Assembly: GCA_004352715.1 (NCBI GenBank)
Contig: SCFE01000053.1
Span: 2,053,799 to 2,117,798 of the forward strand
Direction of reading: 5' to 3'
DNA length: 64,000 bases
Origin: Hofstenia miamia
Taxonomy: Eukaryota; Xenacoelomorpha; Acoela
Shown: positions 12,406 to 23,560 of the stretch, one piece after another
Layout of the letters: every line of letters starts with the position of its first letter
Numbering within the stretch: position 1 is the first letter of the stretch
Notes under the pieces: generated by a model
What the model was told of the DNA's origin: nothing
Databases searched by the model: none
What the model saw: the letters and a program-made list of their open reading frames with translations, nothing else
Translations under genes and position numbers: made by a program

Positions 12406-12711
12406 ATAAATATGTTTAAATATATTTTTTTGAAAAATAAGTTATTTTTTCTCAAAATTTGAAAAAAATGTATTTAAATATATTTTAAAATTTGTAAGGA
12501 AAAAACATATTGTTGAAATTTTATTGATCTAGTAAGGGATAAAAAAGTATCAAATAAACAATCGAATTACCATGGATGTCAGCTATTACCAGGAACAGAA
12601 TATTTGTTAAGCAAAACTTAATGATCCCAACCTGGCATTAGCCTGTTGTATCCAGGTAATAGTACATATCCATGATTAATCTAATTCGTGTCGGTATATA
12701 ATTAATGTTTA

Positions 12712-12723
12712 ATTTAGATTTAA
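12712..12723 (+). promoter_or_regulatory. Conserved ATTTAG acceptor-like site six bases before the start codon
   Basis: ATTTAG followed by exactly six bases and then ATG occurs at copy 1 (AG at 12716-12717), copy 2 (AG at 33385-33386 on the minus strand) and copy 3 (AG at 63015-63016). The first three of those six bases are ATT in every copy. This has the shape of a 3' splice site ending a 5' UTR intron, or of a spliced-leader acceptor. It could also be ancestral similarity kept without function. Confidence 0.45.
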
Positions 12724-15700
12724 ATGTCTGTATCGACATTTGTTCATGTTGTTGGAGCGCTGCTTTGGTACCATCTCTTTAATCAATTACGTCGAATAGC
12801 TGCGACCTATGTCATTCCTATTATTCTTTTGATTATCTTTGGCGGAATTTCAATTCTTAACTATACTAAAATTGATATTTCACCAAGTTCTCCAATCTCT
12901 TACTTGAATGGTTTTTATCCACCACCAAACGCAGTATACGTCATAAAAAATGATACTCTTAGACACCAATTTGAAAATGCCGTTGACAAATATCACATTT
13001 CGTTTACTAGTAGCATTGGAAATTATTTAAATGATACAATGTATGTTGTAATTGAAGATTTCAATGAAACAGCAATGGAATTGCAAATTCAATTAGTTTA
13101 TCCATTTGATGATGCATTGAATATTCCTACACAGCTATTTTCAAAAGGCTATATCAGCATGAGTGATACAAGTAATGATTACTACGGCCTTTCTAGGTAC
13201 GTACTCATTACAAAGAACTTCTTAAGGACTTTAATGAAGGTCAAAGGGGCACCTGAATATCACATAAATTTAAATAGTAACGAAATCAAATTAAATGAAG
13301 CCCAAGCTACGTTCTTGAATGTTATAACTGTTCTTTACATGAATGCTCTTTATTTGATGTTCTTTATTTTCATTCTAAATGAGATGAGAGTTGATTACAC
13401 ACTTCGAGTAACTGATTTCTTTACCTTTCAAGGAGTGTCAGCTTTCTACCAAGGATTTGCTTGGATCATAGTTCAAAGCATTATGGCTCTCATTTATACA
13501 TTAATTGCATGCTTAATATATTTTTTCCCTAATAAAGCAGGTTATCACTTTATTGAGTTCTCAAGTGTTCCCTTACTCTTCACTCTCATGTACGTTGGTT
13601 TTCTGGAGTGCATTGGATTTGCGCTGTTATGCAGTAAATTTGTGAAAACTCCTCTTACAATGATGGTTGCAATTGTTTTGTATGTTATCGCCTGGATCAT
13701 AAGTTTCGTTTTTAATTTGATTCACATTAATCGGTTATTGGCAAGCCTTTTTCTCTTCCACCCTGCGATTTATGCAAACTATGCTTTTCAAACATACTTT
13801 GAGGGTGAAAATAGCGGAGTTGGTGCACATTGGAGTAACATTGCCACCGATTTCAACAATGATGATCTCTTCACAACTTCTCTGTTGGCAATTCTCTATG
13901 GGATTTTAGGTTCTTTTCTCTACATATTTTTGGCATTGTATTCCTATATCTTCAATAAATTTTCACAATTTATAAAAGCAAAAATGATCAGGAATACTAA
14001 GGAATTTCAAGCAACTGAACTCGAAGTAGTAAATGATGAAGCCCATTTCGAAAACGTAAAATGTACTTTGAAAATTCAAAATTTAAGTAAGACCTACTCA
14101 AACGGTGTTCAAGCGCTAACTAAGTTAAACATAAATCTTTATGAAGGGCAGATAACAGCACTCTTGGGACAAAATGGGGCTGGAAAATCTACAACAATGA
14201 ACATATTAGTTGGCTTAGAATCTCCGACTTCAGGAGAAGCGTTCCTTAATGGACAAGATATGATTGAAAATGAAGAAATTATTAGAAAATCCATAGGTTT
14301 TTGTCCTCAGGCCAACATTTTTCTAACAAGACTGACAGTAAAAGAACACCTACAATTGATTTGTAAATTGAAGGAAACACAATTTAAGGAAGAAGCTGCC
14401 AAATCTTTGCTTTCTGAATTAAACCTCCAAGACAAAATGCATCGAAAAGTTCAGAGTCTTTCAGGTGGAGAACAGCGTAGAGTTTCCATAGCAATGTCAC
14501 TCATTGCTCAGCCTTCTGTTGCAATTCTTGATGAACCAACTAGTGCTGTCGACCCTTCTACTAGACGAATACTATGGAAACTTTTTACCCAGCGGTCAAA
14601 GTCAGGTCAAACAATTTTGATAAGCACACACTTTATGGAAGAAGCTGAGGTTCTTAGCCAAAGGGCAGCTATTATAAGCAAAGGACATCTTAAAGCAATC
14701 GGATCACCAGATTACCTTAAGTCAGTCAATGGATCTGGCTATGTTCTATCAGTACCGGCAGAACTGCCTGATGTGGATTACACCAGTGTTTGTCCAAATA
14801 TCCAATGTATTGATGAAGCAAAAGGAAAGTACAGAATACCAAAAAGTGATGTCCAACATATTCCAAAGCTATTAGCACAACTTGATGAGGAAAACACTGT
14901 TTATAATATTTCTGCATCGACAATTGAAGACGTGTTTGTCCGCATGAGCGAACCTCAAGAAGAAGAATTAAATTTAACGTTAGATCTCACAAAAAATGTG
15001 CAACAAGATGCAAATATCATGGAAAGATTGCATAAAGTAATTTATGCATCATTTTTAATAGATTTCGTTTCTGTTTATATGAGCTTAAAGAAAATAATTC
15101 CTATTCTACTGTTCATTATATTTTCACTAGCCATTCAAGTGCTAACCTTCCAACTTTGTAATATTAATCCAACTTCTTCATCTGTTGGCAACAACGATGT
15201 TAGTTTGGGATTGGATAAGTATTCAAATCCTCAAATACTCATTTCTGGCAATGGATCGATTAATGATCTTGAAGAATATCTTATCTCTAAGAGTTACCAA
15301 GTGGAAGTTGTTCAAAATGTTTCAGCTAGTTTAACTAGTGTAGCAAACCGTGATATGTATAGTTACATTTTTCATTATCCCTTTGGCATTGAAGTTGAAG
15401 CAAATGGGTATAACTGCATATTCAATTCAAAAGTCGTTTTTGCTGCTCCAGACTGTGCATTGTTGATCAATAATTTTATGCTTCATCAAGCAAGTTCTTC
15501 ATTTACCAACATTACATATGCACAAGTTAAACACAGGAACAGTACTCCTTACTCCCATTCGAGTCAGGAAGAATGTAAAAAGCAGAGCACGGTATTTACT
15601 CTAGAGTTCTGCTTAACCATCTTTATTTTATACATGGCTGTAGCTGAAGTTTACAAACGCAGTTCAAAAATGCCACAATTTTTGCGCTCCAATGGCTTCA

Positions 15701-17253
15701 ATATGACAGTCTCATGTTTCATTCAATTCATTGCTTTGTTAATGCCTATATATTTGATTTTTACATGTAATTACATTTTGTTGTTAAGCATCACATCCTT
15801 GACTGATACATATCTGGGAAAAGTTTTAATTTCGTGGATTATCTATTTCTTTTATTCAATGGCTACTGCTGCCTACATCATGATACTCTCGCGAATATTT
15901 TCTTCAAGTATATTGGTGCTACTCTTTGTTTTTTTCATTCCATATTTAATGTATACCTTGATTATCTATGGAGCAAATCTTTATAATCACCTACCTTCAT
16001 TTAAAGATGATAACGACGTCAACATATTTTTAGTGTGTCTTGGAACCATATTGCGAATTTTACCTTATCTTTTTCCAACTGCTATGATTGGTAGACTTAA
16101 GATGAATTTTCAAGAGCACGAGAGTAATAGTAAATTGTTTAATGACACTATCCTGATCTTTGTCATTCAACTCTTGATATACTTTTTAGGAACGATTATA
16201 AATGACTCTTTGATTTTCAGATATATTTTCTACTTGGTAAGAAGTCTCTTCCAGATATCCCCTAAAAAGATTAGTGATATTGTTGCAATAAGTTCTTCTA
16301 GGTTGTATTACAAATATAGAAAATATATTTTTCGTACCACACTTGCAGTCAACAATCTAAACCTTAATGTTCCAAAGCAGAAGTGTTATGGATTGCTTGG
16401 AGTCAATGGTGCTGGCAAATCAACTACTTTTGAGCTCTTGACAGGCAACAGTCGAATTCAGCAAGGCGATATATCTTTAGTTGGTATTCGCCTTATTTCA
16501 AATCCATTCACAATATTCCGCTACATTGGATATTGCCCACAGTTTGACGCATTACCTCAACAACTAAATTCCTACCAACTTCTTGAAATTTTTGCACAAT
16601 CTCGTGGCGTTCCAAAACATTTACACAAAATATATTCAGACTATCTCATAGGCATCCTTGATTTAAAAAGACATGCTTCTAAAGCAGCTGGAACTTATAG
16701 TGGTGGAAATAAACGGAAATTAACGACTGCTATCGCGTTCATAGGTTTTCCCAAAGTTATCTTCCTTGATGAAGCAACGACTGGAATTGATCCCATTACT
16801 CGACTGAAAATTCAAAATCTAATTGAAACCGCCAAATTACATGGGTCAACTGTTTTAATCAGTTCACACAGTATGGAAGAATGTGAAAATTCTTGTGATG
16901 AAATCGCGATCATGGCTAAAGGTAAGATTGTCTGTCAAGGAACAGGCACAGATCTTAAAAACGAGCATGGTCGCTTTTTTGTAGTATCTATTCAAATATT
17001 AACTGATGGTGATGATGATAGCATTATTACTGTTAGAAATCTAATGAAAACAAAAATTGTACTACATGACGAAGAATACATTGCTGGATCCTGCATCTAT
17101 CTCTATTACAAAATCTCAAAAGACTCCTGTAGCTTATTTGATTTGTTTAGTGAACTTTGGGATCTTAAGTGCCGTAATCTTATCAATGATTACAGTGTAA
17201 GTCAATCGACCTTGGAAACAATATTCATGGATATAGCTGAACAATACTCATGA
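12724..17253 (+). CDS. ABCA-type full ABC transporter, intact single-exon copy 1
   Basis: Encodes a 1509-residue ATP-binding cassette transporter of subfamily A architecture: TMD1-NBD1-TMD2-NBD2. NBD1 has Walker A GQNGAGKST at 482-490, signature LSGGEQ at 579-584, Walker B AILDE at 600-604 and the switch His at 636. NBD2 has GVNGAGKST at 1226-1234, the variant signature YSGGNKRK at 1325-1332, Walker B VIFLDE at 1345-1350 and His 1382. The first TM helix lies near residues 28-47 and the rest of TMD1 near 200-415, so extracellular loop 1 is only about 150 residues, far shorter than in vertebrate ABCA1 or ABCA4; total length is near ABCA3. The C-terminal tail has the QSTLETIFMDIA phrase typical of the subfamily. 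ABCA proteins move lipids or related amphiphiles across membranes; the substrate here is unknown. The start is chosen because all three paralogues begin at the homologous ATG. No intron is needed anywhere, which is unusual for an animal ABCA gene. Confidence 0.95.
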   Translation: MSVSTFVHVVGALLWYHLFNQLRRIAATYVIPIILLIIFGGISILNYTKIDISPSSPISYLNGFYPPPNAVYVIKNDTLRHQFENAVDKYHISFTSSIGNYLNDTMYVVIEDFNETAMELQIQLVYPFDDALNIPTQLFSKGYISMSDTSNDYYGLSRYVLITKNFLRTLMKVKGAPEYHINLNSNEIKLNEAQATFLNVITVLYMNALYLMFFIFILNEMRVDYTLRVTDFFTFQGVSAFYQGFAWIIVQSIMALIYTLIACLIYFFPNKAGYHFIEFSSVPLLFTLMYVGFLECIGFALLCSKFVKTPLTMMVAIVLYVIAWIISFVFNLIHINRLLASLFLFHPAIYANYAFQTYFEGENSGVGAHWSNIATDFNNDDLFTTSLLAILYGILGSFLYIFLALYSYIFNKFSQFIKAKMIRNTKEFQATELEVVNDEAHFENVKCTLKIQNLSKTYSNGVQALTKLNINLYEGQITALLGQNGAGKSTTMNILVGLESPTSGEAFLNGQDMIENEEIIRKSIGFCPQANIFLTRLTVKEHLQLICKLKETQFKEEAAKSLLSELNLQDKMHRKVQSLSGGEQRRVSIAMSLIAQPSVAILDEPTSAVDPSTRRILWKLFTQRSKSGQTILISTHFMEEAEVLSQRAAIISKGHLKAIGSPDYLKSVNGSGYVLSVPAELPDVDYTSVCPNIQCIDEAKGKYRIPKSDVQHIPKLLAQLDEENTVYNISASTIEDVFVRMSEPQEEELNLTLDLTKNVQQDANIMERLHKVIYASFLIDFVSVYMSLKKIIPILLFIIFSLAIQVLTFQLCNINPTSSSVGNNDVSLGLDKYSNPQILISGNGSINDLEEYLISKSYQVEVVQNVSASLTSVANRDMYSYIFHYPFGIEVEANGYNCIFNSKVVFAAPDCALLINNFMLHQASSSFTNITYAQVKHRNSTPYSHSSQEECKKQSTVFTLEFCLTIFILYMAVAEVYKRSSKMPQFLRSNGFNMTVSCFIQFIALLMPIYLIFTCNYILLLSITSLTDTYLGKVLISWIIYFFYSMATAAYIMILSRIFSSSILVLLFVFFIPYLMYTLIIYGANLYNHLPSFKDDNDVNIFLVCLGTILRILPYLFPTAMIGRLKMNFQEHESNSKLFNDTILIFVIQLLIYFLGTIINDSLIFRYIFYLVRSLFQISPKKISDIVAISSSRLYYKYRKYIFRTTLAVNNLNLNVPKQKCYGLLGVNGAGKSTTFELLTGNSRIQQGDISLVGIRLISNPFTIFRYIGYCPQFDALPQQLNSYQLLEIFAQSRGVPKHLHKIYSDYLIGILDLKRHASKAAGTYSGGNKRKLTTAIAFIGFPKVIFLDEATTGIDPITRLKIQNLIETAKLHGSTVLISSHSMEECENSCDEIAIMAKGKIVCQGTGTDLKNEHGRFFVVSIQILTDGDDDSIITVRNLMKTKIVLHDEEYIAGSCIYLYYKISKDSCSLFDLFSELWDLKCRNLINDYSVSQSTLETIFMDIAEQYS

Positions 17254-17305
17254 TTTTTTAATTTTTTTAAATATCATGCCTGTTTTTAATATTTGTAGTT
17301 TCATA

Positions 17306-17311
17306 AATAAA
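17306..17311 (+). terminator. Polyadenylation signal AATAAA
   Basis: AATAAA lies about 52 bases after the stop codon of ABCA copy 1, in T-rich DNA, a normal distance for a short 3' UTR. Confidence 0.6.
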
Positions 17312-18419
17312 TATTTTTGATGACATTTACATTATGTTTATTATTTAATTTAGTTTTAGTGTTTGTTTTTTTAATCAACTCAATAATTCTAATCAAAAGA
17401 TGATTTAGTAACTTATGTTTTGATCAATTGGACTTCATTAGGTGAATGAGCAAATTAGCAATGTCCTGATGTGCACTGGCTTTGTCAATATCCTAACCAA
17501 TGCCATTCAAGCTTCCTGATAGATTCATTAATTTGAATTTAGGCAGTTTAAAGTTTAGTCTTGTTTATCCCAAAGTTCAAAATTTGTAAATGTATGTCAC
17601 CAAATTTATCCTATCAAAAGTGGTTTGGTCCAGTTAGGTTCACTCCTGTCCTCAAAATTGCGGTCCTGTCGGACTAAGATTTTTCTACGATTATATGCAA
17701 AGTTAAGTAATTTATTATTTTTTTTATTTCAATACAATGTACACATATTTATAACATCCAAATCATTCGACATGTTTAATTATATCAAAGCCAAGTCATT
17801 CATTGCTGTTATCCTAATCTCATTTATTAACACCTTAGGCAAAAGCAATTTGATTTTATCAGATATGCATTTACTTTAAAGTACGCTATTAATAAATTTG
17901 ATTAATAAATGTAATTAATAATAATCATGATTAATTTGAATCGCGATTGGCATTTTTACCCAGTAGAAGTGCCTTTGTATAAGAAATGTTTCCTCAAAAG
18001 CGGCTTTTATAGAGAATGATTATTTGGGTAAAATCTTATTAAAATTTCTGTCCTCTAGGAGGTCATATGCATAGTAATCATGTCATCTACAGAAAGCTGT
18101 CATGTTGGAATTGAAAGTGTTGATGTGAACTCATTAGTAACATGAATGACTTCTTTTTGAAAATTATCTTTTGTAGAGTAGCAATAATTGACTAAAGTAA
18201 ATTATCACAAATAGATGTGAATCTATTTAATATTTAACGATTCTAAGGAACTTGTGACCTCATAAAGTTAAAATTGTTGGTATTTTTGGTAGTGTAACTC
18301 CTTATTTGTATAACAGAATGTTGAAAATTTCAAACATTTTGAAATCATAACTACAATATTGATTGTAAGAATGTCATCTGGAGAGGGCTGTGAACGAAAA
18401 AGGTCTAAATATTATACGT
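17312..18419. other. Gene-free AT-rich stretch downstream of ABCA copy 1
   Basis: No recognisable gene, RNA or repeat. Short open frames have low-complexity translations. Confidence 0.5.
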
Positions 18420-20163
18420 CAGAGTTGGAATTGGGCCAATTATTTAGGCCCAAGTCCGGCACAGCACAATACTGCTTAGGCCCACGTCCGGCCGGATTCA
18501 TTTCAAAATGCAAATTATTTGGCCCAAATTGTTTTTCTTTTACGCCACTGATAGTGTCATTTGCCGCATAGAAGCCCATAACCCTACACTATGAATTTGA
18601 TTGGAAATTTGCATAATGTATTGATATAAATGTCACATACATTCCGCTTTAGTTAGGGTTAACAATGATAATTCAATTCTGTTGAAATTCAAATTGCATT
18701 GTTAACATTAATGCAATATGCGTGTTATACAACGCTTCCTGGAGCAGATGTGAGCCCCTCCTGTGAATAACTACATGTGGCTAACGAATAATATTGAATG
18801 TGCATATTCACAAATGCTACCAATTAAAACAAAAATTTTCTAAATTGTTTTAAATTTCTGCATAGATTAAACTTCAATTGTTCAAAGTTATTTTTAACTT
18901 TTTGTTGGTTTCTTCTTAAAATTTTTAAGCGCTTTCATCTCACAAAATAACAAAATCTCAAAAATCAGAATACACAATATAAATAAGGTCTGTCACCTCT
19001 TTTTATAAAAAATGAAACTTCTTACATTTTAATCTTTTGCTTAGACTTTTATGGAAAACGATAAATACGTTTCATTGTGTGCATTGTAATGTTTAGTGAG
19101 ATAATGGCGATTTATCAATATTTTTAATCTCCAGATATTTTATAATTAACTGGGCATGGCAAAACTTAACTGCCAAACCTCAAGAAAAAAGAACCACATT
19201 TATATTCTGCTACTCTTTTTTTCCAAACTTTTCATAAAAATTAATTCTATATGAAGATGAAATTTGTGTTTATTTAAATTTGTATATGTATTTTTGCACG
19301 TTCTACAAAACTACTCGAGCTTCACAAAAAAAATTTTGACAAGTTTTTACACAAATTTCATTAAAAATCTTATTTTTTTTGCTACAACCATTTATATAAT
19401 GTTATAAAGAAAATAATACTTCCCTGCATATCCAATCAATATATCCCTAAAGGGTATTAAATATAGATAATATGTTTGTATTTGTGTATATTAATCTTCA
19501 AATGTATGCTTGCAGCAATCTGCTAAGCATACTCAGGTGGCCTGAATACCAGAAGGGGAAAAAACATTGGTATTTAGAGTCATTATAATAATGCTATTTT
19601 CTTGAAGTAACCACCCTTTAAAATATTGCAACCCCATGATGAGTATATGCTTTACGGTAAAGGTATCATATATGTCACGCTTCATAAGTTCTTCGTACCG
19701 CCACTACTAATTTAGTAATATCAGTATTGCCACAACTATTCTTTTAATCATTTAGAGAACATATCAGTTCTTATATATTCAATTACTAAAATTTTCTGCC
19801 AAATTAAATCAACTAACATCAACAAAAAGTAACTGGGAGTTTTCAGAAACACTCTTTGCTTGTAGTAGACAAAATTTAGATTTGGAAGTATTGCGCCAGC
19901 CAAAAATGTAGGGCTGATTAAATTTTGATAGAATGTTTTTTTGTCATTTGCAAAGTTTAAGTTTTCAAGTGAATTTTTTCTTGTATTTCAACGACCAAAT
20001 TAAAACATTAGACCCCAAGCCCAGCCAGGCCCAAATGGCAATATCGAAAATCCGGCCCAAGCTTTAGGCTCAACCCAATTCTGACCCGGGTATACGGTCA
20101 GGTTCGGTCCTGATTTAGTCAGTCCAAACTTGACCCGGAAAAAGCAGACCACTTCCAACTCTG
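18420..20163. mobile_element. Possible non-autonomous hAT-like element with nested repeats
   Basis: The left end CAGAGTTGGAATTGG (18420) and the right end, read on the minus strand as CAGAGTTGGAAGTGG (20163), are inverted repeats matching at 14 of 15 bases. Just inside each end are GC-rich phrases such as TTAGGCCCA and TGACCCGG. The 8-bp flanks (TTATACGT and CTCAACAA) do not match, so the two ends may belong to different copies brought together by rearrangement. Inside are a hAT-like terminus at 18540 (TTACGCCACTG) and the direct repeat at 19690-19925. No transposase is encoded. Confidence 0.5.
19690..19925 (+). repeat. Direct repeat flanking ABCA copy 1, downstream member
   Basis: Matches 12195-12405 in the same orientation, with landmarks TCTGCC, GAGTTTTCAG, ACTCTTTGCTTGTAGTAGAC and AGGGCTGATTA. 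By eye the two are moderately diverged. Confidence 0.65.
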
Positions 20164-22285
20164 CTCAACAAAGTATAAAGGTTGAAAAATTGCAAATAAG
20201 TTTTTCTATTTTACATTTCAATGTTTTTGAAAGTGTTCCTCAGAACTTATGTCCTATACATACAAAATTATAGCCTATTGAATAGTTTGTTGAACATAAG
20301 TTGCAAGAAAGCTGAAAATATATTTTTGGCCTAATCCGATCCACAACCCGCATAAATATTTTTCCCGCCCAGCCTGTGGCCTACATGGTACGGGTCTTGC
20401 TGCTCGTAGATCATGTCTTGCTGCACAGAAAGTGTTACTATTAGATGATCAATTGCATCGTCGTAGGCCTTTTTAGAATACTAAGTGGTTATAAGATCAT
20501 AGTCGATTATGCGCCAAGGCTTTACATTTCTGAGATACAACCGCTTTCTATATTTAGCTTCAGGCTCTATATTTGAGGACATTCAATGAAAAACGGATAT
20601 TCGCATGAGGTTGATGAATTCTCATTTTGCAGTCAGCATGTATGAACATTAGGAAAAGTGGTTGACTGTTAGAAAGAATAGGTTCTTGAAAGCTTATCTC
20701 TTAATTTAAGTTAGAAGGCGATGCAAGTAATAACCTATATTTATAAAAGGATTCTTCTCACACACGTTTTATGATAAAATTTTTGACAAAACAATGCCGA
20801 GAAATATATTTTTTTCAAAACATTTGTAGAAGTTTCCTCAAAGGTACACTTCGTAGATTATAACACATAAGTAAGTTTTTTCTATTGCAAAAAGGTTATA
20901 TATTGAACATAATATCATATGTATTTATTGGTGAGCTAAGCTTTTGCCTAATTCTAACCATATTTCAAGAATTCATTGGCAGAAATGAATAAAAAATGCA
21001 TTATGCAAATTTCAATTGCTGAAAATTCAAATGTACAATATACAAATCTATAGCTACAACATTCCATTCAAATATACAAAGATATATTGTACAATGACAT
21101 TTAGTTTTGCTTTAGTTTTTCTTCAGCTTCCTTTATTAGCTTCTGTTTTTAGATTTCATTAAATTTAGTTTTCGGCTTTTTGTATTTTTAGTAACGAATT
21201 TCTTGAACAAATTTCGTTCTAAGCATTTTATAATTGGTTAAGATTTGCAAATTTTTCAAGCCTTAAAAAATTCTTAAAATACGAATTCTCAAAATATGTT
21301 TCAGACTATTTCACACTTATGCTTCTACAAATACAAATGACTAAGAAATGCAGTATAAATTTGTCTATTTTGCTTTCATAATGAAGAAGTAAGCATTGGC
21401 ATTTCTTTTAACAGTCACACTGACAACGACCATGCATGTAAAACTGCATCACATACTCAATAACCTTCTGAATCCTCTTAGAGCCGGGCTTCCAAATCGC
21501 ATTACTGTTGAAAGTATCCCTATTTTGCTCTATAGAGTTCAATCATACAAAATATCAACGCTACAAATCTTTAATAAACGTATGTCTATGCAAATATCAT
21601 TTGAATATATTGTATACCTTTTGCATACCTTTTGTGATTTACAATGGCTCCTTATTTGATAATTGATAATTTTAAGCTGGAAAGTATTTTGTTTACTTTG
21701 CAAAATAGATATTTTTGCAAGATTTGTAGGTGAAGACACCTAATAACCATTATTCCAGGGCCAATATTTCCAAAAAGATACTTTTTGTCATGCCCTTTTC
21801 TGACAACTAATGGTTCATGACACTAAAAATGTTTTCTATGTTAAATATCCTTTTTACAGAATGAAAAATGTTTTTCGTACTTAATCAATCTATTAACTAA
21901 AAACAATATTGTAAATAACAAAACTCAATGATGTCATTCTTAACATTAACAGAAGCATTTGCAAGCAATCTGTTCCCAAATATTCATTTGAATTTGTAGG
22001 TTTCTTAGTAGATTCATGCATAGTTTCGCATATCTAAGCTTCCCCTGTGACATGGTTTTTATAATACTCATAATTTTATACAGTCAAATGGTAACTAAAA
22101 ACTACAAGTCTTCAAGTTCTTTGTATTCACAAATGCCAGAATTCATAAGAAACTTTCACTCTCTTAAAGACATTAAAGCAAATGAAATGATGAATTTGGA
22201 AATTAAATTTGTAAATATTGCTATATATCACTAATAAATTTTACATCTCACAAAGTTAATTTATGATTCTATTATATAGTGCAAT
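20164..22285. other. Gene-free AT-rich stretch
   Basis: Positions 20300-20400 contain a CCGATCCACAACCCGC phrase of the GC-rich minisatellite type seen in other short elements here. The open frames at 21396-21659 and 22016-22234 have no domain that I recognise and are not called genes. Confidence 0.45.
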
Positions 22286-22301
22286 CAGTGGCTTCGCGTG
22301 G
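22286..22301 (-). mobile_element. hAT-type terminus (3' end of the decayed hAT element)
   Basis: CAGTGGCTTCGCGTGG at 22286 is the form expected of a hAT terminal inverted repeat and lies about 125 bases beyond the stop codon of the transposase remnant on the minus strand. The opposite terminus was not found. Confidence 0.5.
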
Positions 22302-22410
22302 AAAATATTGGCATAGGGGCCATCTGTTATAATATTTGGTTAATTAAGGTATAATAGGTATATAAATAGAATACAAGTTTAAAAAAATACAAAACAGTTG
22401 ATTGAGAAAT

Positions 22411-23560
22411 TTATTTGAAACTGAATGTCGCTCTTCTGTTTTTTATGGCTGCAAATTTATCTATAATCTTTTCTTTCGAAAAATCTTTTTCAAAATAAGT
22501 TTTCTCAGTTGAAATTAATGATAGAGCATTTAGTCTATGTTCTCCCATCGTTTTCCTTAAAAATGATTTTATTCGTTTTAAGGTGCTAAAGCATCGTTCA
22601 GATTCAGCTGTATTTATAATTGTTGTTAAGAAGATATTCATCAGCTTTTTAAATTCCGAAAATATTATGTGCAATTCATTGCTTTTAAGAAAACGATACA
22701 TTGTCGTATCTTTCCGAAATTCCCTAAACTCTTCGTTTTCATAAACTATTTGCAATTCATTTTTTAACTTTTCACAATCAATCATTGGGTAAACGTTGAT
22801 AGTTGATGAATGGTTGATGTAGGAAAATTGTTTCTGAAAGTTGAAAAGTTCAGAGGATCTTGAACTGTTGCATAATCAGATTACAACATTCAATAACAGA
22901 GGCAATTCTATTTGACTTGTGATTTCTTGTAGACTCAATTGTCGTCTCATTTGCATATTTTTCTCGAATTTGTTATGGAACTGCAGAACCTTTTTAGGTG
23001 GATTTGAGCATTTACAAAAGAAGTGATTTTTTTTGTAATACATTATAAAGTAGATCAACTTGGGGCATGACCTCGGAAAAGAATGAAAGATAAAAATTAA
23101 AATTTTCGTCATTTAAAATATTTAATAATGAGGAGGCTTCTCGAACAGAATTTAAGTCCCAAACAGCATCGCCTAAAATAGCCTGGAAACATAGTTTCAG
23201 TGATTCTTTTTGTGTACTAACAGAACTGACAACTCGAGATTGAAAATTCCACCTTGTTGCAATAGCATGAGGTAAACGCTTGTTAGCAAGTTAGCAATGT
23301 CTGTTAGTAAATTTAATCGTGTGGAAGTTGTAAAAAAATTTGATATTGCGGAAAGTTGTGCAAAAAATGTTTAAATCTGTGTTACAGAAGAACATATTTT
23401 TTGCCTTACTAAATTTAGCTGATGAGCATAGCAGTGAACATAATAAGCATAGGGAAAATTGTTTGAATAATTTTTTTCAATATTTTGCATTAAAATGGTT
23501 GAAATCAGCAAAAAATTTGTCTAGGAAATTTATAATTAGTTTTGACAAAAAATTTTTTTG
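22411..23560 (-). pseudogene. hAT transposase pseudogene (ZMYM1-like group)
   Basis: Read on the minus strand, pieces of one hAT transposase appear in order: YYVHCYAHQLNLV (about 23450), then LPHAIATRWNFQSRVVS (about 23270), then FFSEVMPQVDLLYNVLQKKS (about 23060), and finally a 124-residue open segment (22785-22411) holding the C-terminal dimerisation motif AESERCFSTLKRIKSFLR. The TRWNF and VHCYAHQLNLV motifs are characteristic of the group found in many animal genomes as zinc-finger MYM-type-like proteins. Several stops and frameshifts separate the segments and the N-terminal BED or TTF-type part is not evident, so this copy is dead. Confidence 0.85.

Larger units (their letters stand above)
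11713..12723. other. Upstream region of ABCA copy 1 with transposon ends
   Basis: Positions 11950-12005 and 12125-12209 hold GC-rich phrases; the latter ends CTGTACGCCACTG, a terminus typical of hAT-type elements. Positions 12195-12405 form one copy of a direct repeat whose other copy is downstream of the gene (19690-19925). The last 35 bases before the gene contain a TATATAATTA phrase (12695-12704) and an ATTTAG motif. No further gene is seen. Confidence 0.5.

Noticed and set aside
14726-14923. Minus-strand open frame inside ABCA copy 1, and similar frames opposite copy 2 (31063-31969)
   Set aside because: Antisense shadows of conserved ABC coding sequence; the sense strand explains the openness.
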